DNA from: UBA6168 sp964573725
GTDB lineage: Bacteria > Bacteroidota > Bacteroidia > Chitinophagales > Saprospiraceae
Length of the DNA stretch: 64,000 nucleotides
Reading direction: 5' to 3'
Assembly: GCA_964573725.1 (NCBI GenBank)
Contig: CAZNLJ010000015.1
Span: 1-64,000 of the forward strand
Shown piece after piece: positions 53,677-62,444 of the stretch (positions within the stretch are counted from its first letter, which is position 1; each line of letters opens with the position of its first letter). Under the pieces are notes generated by a model, which made no database searches, was not told the DNA's origin, and saw nothing but the letters and a program-made list of their open reading frames with translations. The translations under genes were made by a program, and so were the position numbers.

Positions 53677-56361
53677 ATGATACGAATCCGACCTACCTGG
53701 ATGTTCGCCTTGCTGGGCATGTTGTCGCCCATTCGTTCCGATTCGCAAAACATCAGTCTCCCCACCGGCTTCGTGGCCGTCCAACTGGCGACCGGCCTGG
53801 ATCCCGTCGGCATGGCCCTGCTGCCCGACGGCCGCCTGCTGCTGGTTGAGAAATACGGCCGGGTGCTGCTGGTCAAGGACGGCACGCTCCAGCCGCAACC
53901 ATTCTTCGAGTTGGAAGTGGACAACTTCAGCGAACGGGGCCTGCTGGGTATCGCCGTAGACCCGCAGTTCGACACACAACCCTTTGTTTACCTGTATTAC
54001 ACCGTACCCGGAGAGAAACACAACCGCGTCGCTCGGATTACGGCATCCGGTGATTTCGGCCTTCCGGGCAGCATGGAGCCCCTGCTCGACCTGGACGAGT
54101 TGAGCGGACCGTACCACAACGCCGGCGCCATGGTCTTCGGGGCGGACGGGATGCTGTACATCGCGGCCGGTGACGGCACCAATTCCGCCAATGCCATGAG
54201 CCTGTCGTCCTTGTTGGGAAAGATCCTTCGGATTCATCCGGACGGCAGCATTCCCGCGGACAACCCATTTTACGATGCGGCGGAAGGAAAATACCGGGCC
54301 ATCTGGTCCATGGGGCACCGCAACCCCTTCGCTATGACCGTCCAGCCGGGTACGGGAAAGATATTCACCACCGATGTCGGCAGCGACCAGTTCGAGGAAG
54401 TCAACGAAATCACCAAAGGTGCCAATTTCGGCTGGCCGGCGGTCGAAGGCTTCCTCAACGGGCAGGCACCGCCGGACAATTACCGGGACCCCCTGTACGC
54501 CTACGACCATGGGCAGGGCTGCGCCGCGGTGGGCATCGCCACCTATAATCCCGCCGAACCCGTATTTCCGGCCGCCTATCACGGCCGGCTTTTCCTGACG
54601 GAACACTGCAAGGGAAAGATGTGGACCATCGACCCGCAGACCGGCGAAGCCACCCTGTTCGCCGGCAACCTCAACACCCCGGTCGGAATCCTGACCGCCC
54701 CGGACGGGTCCCTGTACCTGTTGGACCGAAAAGGGACCGGAACGGATTATGCCACCAACAGCGGTTCCCTTTGGCAAATACTGTACACCGGCAGCGATGC
54801 CCCCTTCATCTCCCAACATCCGCGCATGGAGCTCAGCCCCGTCGGCGAGGATGTCCTCCTGCAGGTCGCGGCACTCGGGGCGGCGCCCCTGACCTACCGA
54901 TGGCAACGCGACGGACAGGACATCCCGGGTGCCACCGAGGCATCCTTCCTCCTGGAGAACCCTGTGCTGGCGGACAGCGGCAGCCTGTTGCGGTGTATCG
55001 TCCAGAACAACCTCGGCGCAGACACCAGCCATTCCGTCCGCTTGCGCATCACCAGCAGCCAACGGCCGGTTCCGGAAATCATCAGTCCGCCCCCCGGCGC
55101 CCGGTACCGTGCCGGTGAGACTCTGACACTGACCGCCACCGCTACGGATCCCGAAGACGGCCCCCTGCCGGCGCACACCGCCCGCTGGCGCATCGACTTC
55201 CACCACGACAGCCACTCCCACCCCGCTTTCGGCCCCGTATTCGACGGCTGGGAAACCTATTTTCCCATCCCGCAAATCACGGAGGTGGCTCCCACCGTCT
55301 GGTACCGGATCTACCTGACCGTCACCGACCAAAGCGGCTTGTCCAACACGGTCATCCGCGACGTGATGCCGGAACTGACCGAAATCCGGCTCCACTCCGA
55401 TCCGCCCGGGTTTCCCGTCTACGTCGACAACCACCCCTACCGCACCCCGGATACCGTCCTGAGCGTCGTCGGGGTATACCATGAGGTGCGTGCACCGAAG
55501 TCCCACCAAACCGCCGACTCCCTGTTCCTCTTCGACCGCTGGGCGGACAACGCCCAGGAACCCTTCCGCTTCGAAGCCCCCGACACCACCGGCCTGACCT
55601 TCCGCGCCCGCTACCGGCCGGCAAGCGCCAACGGTCAAGGCGAGGGACTGCTCGGGACCTATTTCGACCGGACCAGCAGCGCCTACTATGTCTTTGAGGA
55701 AGAGCAACCGCTGTTCACCCGCGTCGATTCGGTCATCAACTTCGACTGGGTGTACCAGTCGCCCGACAATCAACTGTTCGGACCCGACAACTGGCTGGTG
55801 CGGTGGGAAGGCGCCATCCAACCCTTCTTCGACGAACGCCTGGATTTTCATGTGTATGCCGACGAGGGTGTCCGGTTATATGTGGACAACAAGAAACTGA
55901 TCGATGTCTGGTATACCGACCCGAACCGCGAACGGGAAGCCTCCATCCACCTGTTGGGTGGGGTGAAGTACCCGATCCGGATCGATTTCTTTGAAAGTGT
56001 AGCCCTGGCGACCTTGCGGCTGAGCTGGAGTTCGGACCGCCTCGAACGGTCCATCGTGCCCAAGACCCAATTGTATCCTTCCTTCGAAGTGGACACCACC
56101 GACCAGGATACCGCCGTCTTCCGGTACGGACCCAACCCGGTCCGGGATATCCTCCAGCTCCGGTGGCAACAGGAGACGGAATCGGAAACCACCCTGCAAC
56201 TGTTCGACGCCGCCGGGCGGTTACTCCGCCATACGACCCTTTCCTCGTTCCCGGGGCACCTTCGTGCCGAACTGGATATGGGCGGCTTCCCCGCCGGCCA
56301 TTACCTCGTCCGGATTTCCGGGGATGGGATCCGGGAAGCTTTTTGGATCAACAAATCATAG
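53677..56361 (+). CDS. PQQ-type sugar dehydrogenase, multidomain, type IX secreted
   Basis: An 894-aa secreted protein. A signal peptide (WMFALLGMLSPIRSDSQN) precedes a six-bladed propeller of the glucose/sorbosone dehydrogenase family (about 30-370): GMALLPDGRLLLVEKYGRV, RGLLGIAVDPQF, SMGHRNPFAM and GANFGWPAVEGF are its hallmark motifs. An Ig-like domain follows (about 375-460), then further beta domains, a PA14-like segment (about 650-800; FHVYADEGVRLYVDNKKL), and a C-terminal type IX sorting domain (YGPNPVRDILQLRW, ending AFWINKS). It probably oxidises or binds sugars outside the cell. Whether PQQ is bound cannot be shown. Confidence 0.85.
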   Translation: MIRIRPTWMFALLGMLSPIRSDSQNISLPTGFVAVQLATGLDPVGMALLPDGRLLLVEKYGRVLLVKDGTLQPQPFFELEVDNFSERGLLGIAVDPQFDTQPFVYLYYTVPGEKHNRVARITASGDFGLPGSMEPLLDLDELSGPYHNAGAMVFGADGMLYIAAGDGTNSANAMSLSSLLGKILRIHPDGSIPADNPFYDAAEGKYRAIWSMGHRNPFAMTVQPGTGKIFTTDVGSDQFEEVNEITKGANFGWPAVEGFLNGQAPPDNYRDPLYAYDHGQGCAAVGIATYNPAEPVFPAAYHGRLFLTEHCKGKMWTIDPQTGEATLFAGNLNTPVGILTAPDGSLYLLDRKGTGTDYATNSGSLWQILYTGSDAPFISQHPRMELSPVGEDVLLQVAALGAAPLTYRWQRDGQDIPGATEASFLLENPVLADSGSLLRCIVQNNLGADTSHSVRLRITSSQRPVPEIISPPPGARYRAGETLTLTATATDPEDGPLPAHTARWRIDFHHDSHSHPAFGPVFDGWETYFPIPQITEVAPTVWYRIYLTVTDQSGLSNTVIRDVMPELTEIRLHSDPPGFPVYVDNHPYRTPDTVLSVVGVYHEVRAPKSHQTADSLFLFDRWADNAQEPFRFEAPDTTGLTFRARYRPASANGQGEGLLGTYFDRTSSAYYVFEEEQPLFTRVDSVINFDWVYQSPDNQLFGPDNWLVRWEGAIQPFFDERLDFHVYADEGVRLYVDNKKLIDVWYTDPNREREASIHLLGGVKYPIRIDFFESVALATLRLSWSSDRLERSIVPKTQLYPSFEVDTTDQDTAVFRYGPNPVRDILQLRWQQETESETTLQLFDAAGRLLRHTTLSSFPGHLRAELDMGGFPAGHYLVRISGDGIREAFWINKS

Positions 56362-56403
56362 CCGCCCGCATACAAACGGGTCGGGCACCATCCTTCCGAC
56401 GAT

Positions 56404-57171
56404 ATGGAGCTGGACTTTACAGGAAAAAATGTGCTGATAACCGGCGGTACCCGCGGTATCGGCCGCGCGACGGCGCAAGCGTTCGCCGCTTCCGGGGCCC
56501 GGGTATGCCTCAATTACCGGCAGGACAGCGATTCGGCACGGGATGCCATCCGGCAGTTGCCGGGCGGGGAGCACCTGGCCATCCGGGCCGACCTGACCGA
56601 TCCCTCCGCGGCGGAACAGCTGGTAAGTGCCATGGCGGAAAATTTCGGGCGCATCGACGTCCTGGTAAACAATGCCGGCATCTACATCCACCATCCGCTC
56701 CGCTCCTCCACATTTGCGGAATGGCAGGAAGCCTGGCGGCGGACGCTAGCCGTCAACCTGGTGGCCGCCGGCAACCTGTGCTACCTGGTCGGCCGGCAAA
56801 TGATGAAGCAGGGATCCGGCGGACATATCGTGAACGTGTCCTCCCGGGGCGCCTTCCGCGGAGAACCGGAATATGTCGCCTATGGTGCCAGCAAAGCCGG
56901 GTTGAATGCCCTGAGCCAGTCGCTCGCCCAGGAATTGGCCCCGTACGGCATCTATGTGAAAGTGGCAGCCCCCGGATTTGTGGAAACGGATATGACCAAA
57001 GCGTTGTTGGAAAGTACGAAGGGGGAGGCGATCCGGGCACAAAGCCCGTTGCATCGGGTCGCCACCCCGGACGAAGTGGCCGCGCTGATCTTGTTCCTGG
57101 CAAGCGGAGTATCCGCCTTCATGACCGGCGCCGTGGTGGACATCAATGGCGCATCCTATCTGCGGACCTGA
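56404..57171 (+). CDS. SDR-family oxidoreductase (FabG-like)
   Basis: A 255-aa classical short-chain dehydrogenase. The NAD(P)-binding motif is TGGTRGIG at 14-21, and NNAG is in LVNNAGIYI. The catalytic triad is Ser147, Tyr160 and Lys164 (NVSS, then YGASK). AAPGFVETDM and the final hydrophobic TGAVVDINGASYLRT also fit. The family includes 3-oxoacyl-ACP reductases and many sugar and alcohol dehydrogenases; the substrate here is open. It starts 42 bp after the sugar dehydrogenase gene and converges on ytxJ with only 12 bp between the stops. Confidence 0.88.
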   Translation: MELDFTGKNVLITGGTRGIGRATAQAFAASGARVCLNYRQDSDSARDAIRQLPGGEHLAIRADLTDPSAAEQLVSAMAENFGRIDVLVNNAGIYIHHPLRSSTFAEWQEAWRRTLAVNLVAAGNLCYLVGRQMMKQGSGGHIVNVSSRGAFRGEPEYVAYGASKAGLNALSQSLAQELAPYGIYVKVAAPGFVETDMTKALLESTKGEAIRAQSPLHRVATPDEVAALILFLASGVSAFMTGAVVDINGASYLRT

Positions 57172-57183
57172 CCGGCCGGCCTA

Positions 57184-57537
57184 TCAAGTCGCCGGAGCCG
57201 CCTGGTCGAGTACTTCCCGGATCTCGTCCACCCGGATATCCAGGTGGGAAGCGTCCAACAGGCATTCCCCGCGCCGGACCAACAGGATTTGCGGGGACTC
57301 ATGGTGGACATGGAAACGCGACGCGACCGCATCGGACAGCGCACGGAAGGCGATCAGGTCCAGGTAATAAGGCGTCACTTCCTCCTCCCGGAAGTTCCAG
57401 TTGGCTTCCAGCCTCAGTTTTGCCATGGCGCTGATGCTGCATCGGGTGGAATGCTTGAAAATAAGGCAACTGGTCTCGTGCGAACGGGCAACCAGTTCAT
57501 CCAGGCCGGAGGCGCTGTCGAGTATTTTCCAATTCAT
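57184..57537 (-). CDS. ytxJ: bacillithiol-system redox protein YtxJ
   Basis: A 117-aa thioredoxin-fold protein of the YtxJ (DUF2847) family. LIFKHSTRCSISAMA carries the single active-site cysteine Cys33, flanked by the family motif; YYLDLIAFRALSDAVA and ESPQILLVRRGECL follow. YtxJ is proposed to act as a bacilliredoxin that removes bacillithiol from protein thiols, so the organism probably makes bacillithiol. The start at MNWKIL (57537) is the family start; further in-frame residues are not conserved. It converges on the SDR gene, and a 40-aa lipoprotein gene lies 243 bp upstream on the same strand. Confidence 0.88.
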   Translation of the reverse strand: MNWKILDSASGLDELVARSHETSCLIFKHSTRCSISAMAKLRLEANWNFREEEVTPYYLDLIAFRALSDAVASRFHVHHESPQILLVRRGECLLDASHLDIRVDEIREVLDQAAPAT

Positions 57538-57780
57538 GTCGGATGGCGTTGGCAGGCCGTCGGTTCCCGGCCGGGCGAATTCCCCGGGGTTGGCAACGCG
57601 GGGGTACATCCCCGTCCGGCAGCCTTACTTGGAAAGGGGACATCAAAGAGCGGCTCGAACCCGCTTACCAAATCCTTACCCTGTCGTCGGTATGGGGACC
57701 GGCGACAGGATGCGGACGGTTCGGGTGGCACCAGGGCACCCGAGGGCCCGGACAAAGGAGGGAGACCGCAGGCCAGGGAT

Positions 57781-57903
57781 TCAGTTCGAGGAAACCTTGA
57801 AGTTCGTCGGACAGCCGTAGCCTTTGTTGCATGCGGTGAAGCTTCCTGCGACCGCCGTCAGCAGGAGCAGGAGGAAGAGGTGTTTCGACAAGTTCTTTTT
57901 CAT
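57781..57903 (-). CDS. 40-aa lipoprotein (small ORF)
   Basis: A 40-residue frame. It has a basic start (MKKNLSKH), an unbroken hydrophobic core (LFLLLLLTAVAGS), a lipobox SFTAC with Cys at residue 25, and a short mature part CNKGYGCPTNFKV. The layout (charge, hydrophobic core, lipobox) is textbook for a lipoprotein, and the mature peptide would be only 16 residues. It lies upstream of ytxJ on the same strand, downstream of a TATCTTTG promoter candidate. The family and function are unknown to me. Confidence 0.7.
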   Translation of the reverse strand: MKKNLSKHLFLLLLLTAVAGSFTACNKGYGCPTNFKVSSN

Positions 57904-58085
57904 CGTGCTGCAGATTGTATAAGTGCTGGTAAAATCATTTTGGTAGAACAAGACCGGACGGATGAAAGTTGCGGCCCCCGGAAAGCGGCCGTTGCGGCCG
58001 TGGACATGGAAACGGGGTGTCCGGAACGTTCGGGGTGCATCACTGGCGCCAATGATTGATTTTTATCATACAACGCCGGTAATCC

Positions 58086-58115
58086 TTGGTTATTTCAATC
58101 CAGCCTATAATTTTG
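58086..58115 (+). promoter_or_regulatory. promoter, Bacteroidota consensus, towards pyc
   Basis: TTG at 58086-58088, a 19-bp spacer and TAATTTTG at 58108-58115 match the TTTG-N19-TAnnTTTG consensus well. The next gene in this direction is pyc, about 300 bp downstream, so the leader would be long. Confidence 0.65.
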
Positions 58116-58118
58116 CTG

Positions 58119-58126
58119 CAAAGATA
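58119..58126 (-). promoter_or_regulatory. -7 element towards small lipoprotein gene
   Basis: On the minus strand TATCTTTG (58126-58119) is a perfect TAnnTTTG match, 3 bp from the plus-strand -7 element. A -33 box was not found. It would drive the 40-aa lipoprotein and perhaps ytxJ. Confidence 0.5.
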
Positions 58127-58412
58127 GGCAAACAGCCATGCATCCCGCACACGTGGAGAAAAAGAAACAGGGTGTCGCGATACAAGTTCCCGCCCCCGAT
58201 GCACGGCGGTCGCATGGCAGCAGGAGGGCTGACCGGTAAACCGCTCGCCATACCCGGTGGCGGCAAGCCTTCCGCCCCGTGCCCAGACAAACAGACCGGA
58301 ATAAACGGAACCCGTCCGATGCCTTGCCGTTAGAACCGAAAGCCCGCCAACTTAGCCGAACAGCCACCATCACCGGGGAAAACCGATGCCTTCCCCTGCA
58401 AAACGCATACTG

Positions 58413-61400
58413 ATGAGTCGAAATCCCGACATTCCTTTCAGGAAGATCCTGGTTGCCAACCGGGGAGAAATCGCCATCCGGATTTTTCGGGCGGCGACGG
58501 AACTGGGTATCCGGACGGTAGCCATCTACACGTACGAGGACCGGTATTCGCTGCACCGGCTGAAGGCGGACGAAGCCTACCAGGTCGGTGCGGACAACGA
58601 CCCCTTGAAACCTTACCTGGACATCGACGCCATCCTTCGAATTGCGGCCCGGCACGGGGTGGACGCCATCCATCCCGGCTATGGTTTCCTGTCCGAAAAT
58701 GTGGAGTTTGCCCGCCGCTGTGCCGGTGCGGGCATCGTGTTCATCGGGCCCGACCCAGCCGTAATGGAGGCCTTGGGCGACAAGATCCGGGCAAAGGCGG
58801 TGGCTGCCGAGGCGGGCGTGCCCATGATACCCGGCAGCGCCGATTTCGAAACCGTCGAAGCCGTGGCCGATTGGGCCGACCGGATCGGATACCCGGTCAT
58901 CCTGAAAGCGGCGGCCGGGGGAGGCGGCCGGGGGATGCGTGTCTGCCGCACCCCCGGGGATTTGCGCCACAATTATATGGAGGCCGCCAAGGAAGCGCTG
59001 AATGCCTTCGGGGATGAAACCATCTTCCTGGAGAAATTCATCGAGGCCCCCAAACACATCGAAGTCCAGATATTGGGGGACAACCATGGCCAGCTCGTCC
59101 ATTTGTTCGAGCGGGATTGTTCCATCCAACGCCGTTTCCAAAAAGTGGTGGAGATCGCCCCCTCCATCGGCTTGTCGGAGGAGACCCGTAAGCAGCTCTA
59201 CCGATATGCCCTCCAGATTGCGAAGGCGGTCGGCTACAACAACGCCGGAACGGTCGAATTCCTGGTCGATGCCAGGGAATCGGTCTATTTCATCGAGGTG
59301 AATCCCCGGATCCAGGTGGAACACACGGTCACGGAGGAAGTGACCGGAATCGACCTGGTCCGTTCCCAGATATTGATTGCCCAGGGCTACCGCCTGGACG
59401 ATCCCGCCTTGCGGATCGGACAGCAGGAGGACATCAGCTGCCAGGGATATGCCATCCAGTGCCGGGTGACGACCGAGCGGCCCGCCCGGCAATTCCAACC
59501 CGACTACGGCACCATCATCGCGTACCGGAGCCCGGCCGGATTCGGCATCCGACTGGACGGCGGCAACGCCTATGCCGGGTCTCAGATTTCCCCGTATTTC
59601 GACAGCCTGCTGGTCAAGGTGACCGCATGGGGGCGCACCTTCAAAGGTGCGGCGGAACGCTTGTACCGGGCCTTGCTGGAGTTCCGGATCCGGGGGGTGG
59701 AAACCAACATCGGATTCCTGGAGAACCTCATACGCCACCCGGATTTCATCGCCGGGGCCGCCACGGTGAATTTCATCGCGGAACATCCGGAACTGCTGGA
59801 GATGCCGGTCCGACAGGACCGCGGCACCAAATTGCTGCGTTTCCTGGCCGACGTCATCGTGAACGGGAATCCGGACTTACCCAAAGGCAAGACCAATCCC
59901 CGGGAAAGACCACAATTCCGGCGGCCGGTGGTGCCCGGACACCAACAGGTGGCGGCGGTGACCACCGCCGTGCCCTATGAGGCCTTTTCCGTCAAGAAAG
60001 GATTGCCGGCCCAGCCGCAGGAGCGCCCCTTCCTGCCGGGCACCAAGCAGCGGTTGGCGGAATGGGGCCCCGACCGGTTCGCCGCCTGGTTGCGGGAGGA
60101 AAAAAGCATCCATTTTACCGACACCACCTTCCGGGATGCCCATCAATCCTTGCTGGCCACCCGGATGCGGAGTTTCGATATGCTGCAGGTGGCGGAACAA
60201 TACGCCCGCCTGCACGGCGACAAGCTCTTCAGCATGGAAGTCTGGGGAGGCGCCACCTTCGATGTCGCCATGCGCTTCCTCCGGGAATGTCCCTGGCAAA
60301 GGCTCGAAAAGCTGCGGGAGGCCCTGCCCAACACCCTGTTGCAAATGTTGCTGCGGGGAACCAACGCGGTCGGCTACACCGCATACCCGGACAACCTGGT
60401 CCACCGCTTCATCGAAGTGGCGGCGGAAAAAGGCATCGACCTGTTCCGTATCTTCGACAGCCTCAACAATGTCGACGCCATGCGCAACAGCATCCGGACC
60501 GTCCGGACGGCTACTTCCAGCCTTGCCGAGGCCTGCATCTGTTACACCGGTGACATCCTGGACCCGGACCGCCCCAAGTACCACCTCGGCTATTATGTGG
60601 ACATGGCCCGCCGCCTGGAGGATGAAGGGGCACACCTGCTGGCGATCAAGGATATGGCCGGCCTGCTGAAACCGGCCGCCGCTTCCTTGCTGGTCTCCAC
60701 CTTGCGCGAGCACATCTCCATCCCCATCCACCTGCATACCCACGACACCCCCGGTATACAGGCCGCCACTTACCTGCAGGCCATCGAGGCCGGTGTGGAT
60801 GTGGTGGATGTGGCCATCGCCAGTATGTCCGGCCTCACTTCCCAGCCCAATTTCAACTCGCTCGTCGCGGCACTTCGCGGCCATCCCCGCGAAAATCCCA
60901 TCGACCTCAAATCCCTCAACGCGTTCTCCAACTATTGGGAAGCCGTCCGGGAGATGTACTTCCCCTTCGAAAGCGAACTGCGCGCCGGTACCGCGGAAGT
61001 GTACGACCATGAAATTCCGGGCGGGCAATATACCAACCTGCGGCCCCAGGCCCGCTCGCTCGGCCTGGAGCATAAGTTCGACCGGATCAAGGAAAACTAT
61101 CGGAACGCCAATTTCCTGCTCGGCGATATCGTCAAAGTGACACCCAGCTCCAAGGTCGTCGGCGACCTCGCCCTCTTCCTCACCGCCAATGACCTTCGCC
61201 CCGAAGACATCCTCACCCGCGGCCAACAACTGGCTTTCCCCGAAAGTGTCAAGTCCCTGCTGCGCGGCGCGCTCGGCCAGGTACCCGGCGGCTTCCCGGA
61301 AGCCATCAGCCAAGTGGTGCTGAAAGGGGAAAAACCCATGGACGGCCCCGCCAATGCACACCTTCCCCCCATCGATTTCGAAACGGCATTCCCGGCGTTC

Positions 61401-61949
61401 CTGGAAAAATTCGGACCCCACAACGGTATCCACGATTTCCTGTCCTACCAATTGTACCCGAAAGTCTTCGAATCCTTCCATGCCCATCGCCAGGAATACG
61501 GGGACATCAGCCGGCTGCCCACCTCCATTTTCTATTACGGACTCCAAACCAATGAGGAGGTCCTGATTGAAATCGCGGAAGGCAAGACCCTGCTGGTCAC
61601 CTATCTCAACATGACCGAACCCGATGCCGCCGGCAACCGGGTCATCTTCTTCCGCTACAACGGCACCACCCGGTCGATCACCGTCCGCGACAACCAAGTC
61701 CAGTCGAAAGTCGTCCGTAACAAGAAAGCGGAAAATCCCGGAGAGGTGGCGGCACCGCTCCAAGGCAACCTCGGACAGATCCTGGTGGCGCCGGGGGACC
61801 AGGTGACGGTCAACCAGGCCCTCTTCACCATCGAGGCCATGAAAATGGAAACCACGGTCACCGCACCCATCGCCGGTACGGTCACCCAGGTTTTCCTCCG
61901 GGAAAAAACAATGGTGGAACAAGGGGATGCGGTCCTTGAGGTGGCATGA
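58413..61949 (+). CDS. pyc: pyruvate carboxylase
   Basis: An 1178-aa biotin enzyme with all domains in order. Biotin carboxylase (about 1-460) starts with KILVANRGEIAIRIFRA and has AAAGGGGRGM and VEFLVDARESVYFIEVNPRI. The carboxyltransferase barrel (about 560-860) has FTDTTFRDAHQSLLATRMR with metal-binding residues, IHLHTHDT, and a lysine in AIKDMAG. A central tetramer/PC domain follows, and then the biotin carrier with EAMKMETT (Lys1144). It carboxylates pyruvate to oxaloacetate using bicarbonate and ATP, feeding the TCA cycle. The length is standard. ATG 58413 is preferred; 58386 is in frame nine codons earlier. Confidence 0.95.
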   Translation: MSRNPDIPFRKILVANRGEIAIRIFRAATELGIRTVAIYTYEDRYSLHRLKADEAYQVGADNDPLKPYLDIDAILRIAARHGVDAIHPGYGFLSENVEFARRCAGAGIVFIGPDPAVMEALGDKIRAKAVAAEAGVPMIPGSADFETVEAVADWADRIGYPVILKAAAGGGGRGMRVCRTPGDLRHNYMEAAKEALNAFGDETIFLEKFIEAPKHIEVQILGDNHGQLVHLFERDCSIQRRFQKVVEIAPSIGLSEETRKQLYRYALQIAKAVGYNNAGTVEFLVDARESVYFIEVNPRIQVEHTVTEEVTGIDLVRSQILIAQGYRLDDPALRIGQQEDISCQGYAIQCRVTTERPARQFQPDYGTIIAYRSPAGFGIRLDGGNAYAGSQISPYFDSLLVKVTAWGRTFKGAAERLYRALLEFRIRGVETNIGFLENLIRHPDFIAGAATVNFIAEHPELLEMPVRQDRGTKLLRFLADVIVNGNPDLPKGKTNPRERPQFRRPVVPGHQQVAAVTTAVPYEAFSVKKGLPAQPQERPFLPGTKQRLAEWGPDRFAAWLREEKSIHFTDTTFRDAHQSLLATRMRSFDMLQVAEQYARLHGDKLFSMEVWGGATFDVAMRFLRECPWQRLEKLREALPNTLLQMLLRGTNAVGYTAYPDNLVHRFIEVAAEKGIDLFRIFDSLNNVDAMRNSIRTVRTATSSLAEACICYTGDILDPDRPKYHLGYYVDMARRLEDEGAHLLAIKDMAGLLKPAAASLLVSTLREHISIPIHLHTHDTPGIQAATYLQAIEAGVDVVDVAIASMSGLTSQPNFNSLVAALRGHPRENPIDLKSLNAFSNYWEAVREMYFPFESELRAGTAEVYDHEIPGGQYTNLRPQARSLGLEHKFDRIKENYRNANFLLGDIVKVTPSSKVVGDLALFLTANDLRPEDILTRGQQLAFPESVKSLLRGALGQVPGGFPEAISQVVLKGEKPMDGPANAHLPPIDFETAFPAFLEKFGPHNGIHDFLSYQLYPKVFESFHAHRQEYGDISRLPTSIFYYGLQTNEEVLIEIAEGKTLLVTYLNMTEPDAAGNRVIFFRYNGTTRSITVRDNQVQSKVVRNKKAENPGEVAAPLQGNLGQILVAPGDQVTVNQALFTIEAMKMETTVTAPIAGTVTQVFLREKTMVEQGDAVLEVA

Positions 61950-62012
61950 TATTTATATCTCATATCTACCTGATTTGCCGTCAGCATTCATTCAATCACA
62001 AACCACCGAACA

Positions 62013-62444
62013 ATGAAAAAAACGGACTTGCTACTTTCCTGGGCGCTCTTGGGCGCACTCGCCCTACCCTCCTGCCAGCCGGAAAGCTGTGAACTGACCG
62101 GCGGTTCCTGGAAGGCCGTCGCCTCCGAGGTCTCCTCCGACAGGTTCCGCCCCTCCATGATCGCCATGACCCGGGCGGAAATCCTCAACACCCGCTACAC
62201 GTTCCAGCCCGACGGTACGGTCTCGCAATCCGATGCCTCCGAGTTGCAGGCCCCCAAATCGGGCACCTGGAAATGGGAAGAAAACCGCACCCAAATCCAA
62301 CTGAGCTTCCCCGGGGAACAGGCTGAATCCTTTACCGTCAAATCTTGTGACGGGACATCCCTGGTCCTGACCCAGCGCATACCGCAGGATACCACCCAGG
62401 CGGCCCTGCTGGCCATCGAGTCCGTCTTCCAACGGGACGAATGA
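62013..62444 (+). CDS. small lipocalin-like lipoprotein
   Basis: A 143-aa protein. The lipoprotein signal ends LGALALPSC (Cys21). The mature part reads like a lipocalin-fold/DUF domain of Bacteroidota: ELTGGSWKAV, then YTFQPDGTVSQS, SGTWKWEENRTQIQLSF and TSLVLTQ, the strand pattern of small ligand-binding barrels. It should sit on the outer or inner membrane, facing the periplasm or the surface. It lies 63 bp after pyc, possibly on the same transcript. Ligand unknown. Confidence 0.7.
   Translation: MKKTDLLLSWALLGALALPSCQPESCELTGGSWKAVASEVSSDRFRPSMIAMTRAEILNTRYTFQPDGTVSQSDASELQAPKSGTWKWEENRTQIQLSFPGEQAESFTVKSCDGTSLVLTQRIPQDTTQAALLAIESVFQRDE

Larger units (their letters stand above)
57904..58412. 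other. divergent promoter region (pyc / small lipoprotein)
   Basis: No further gene is supported. The AT-rich patch at about 58050-58130 contains the two back-to-back promoter candidates. Downstream of them up to pyc the sequence is GC-rich and featureless. Confidence 0.6.
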
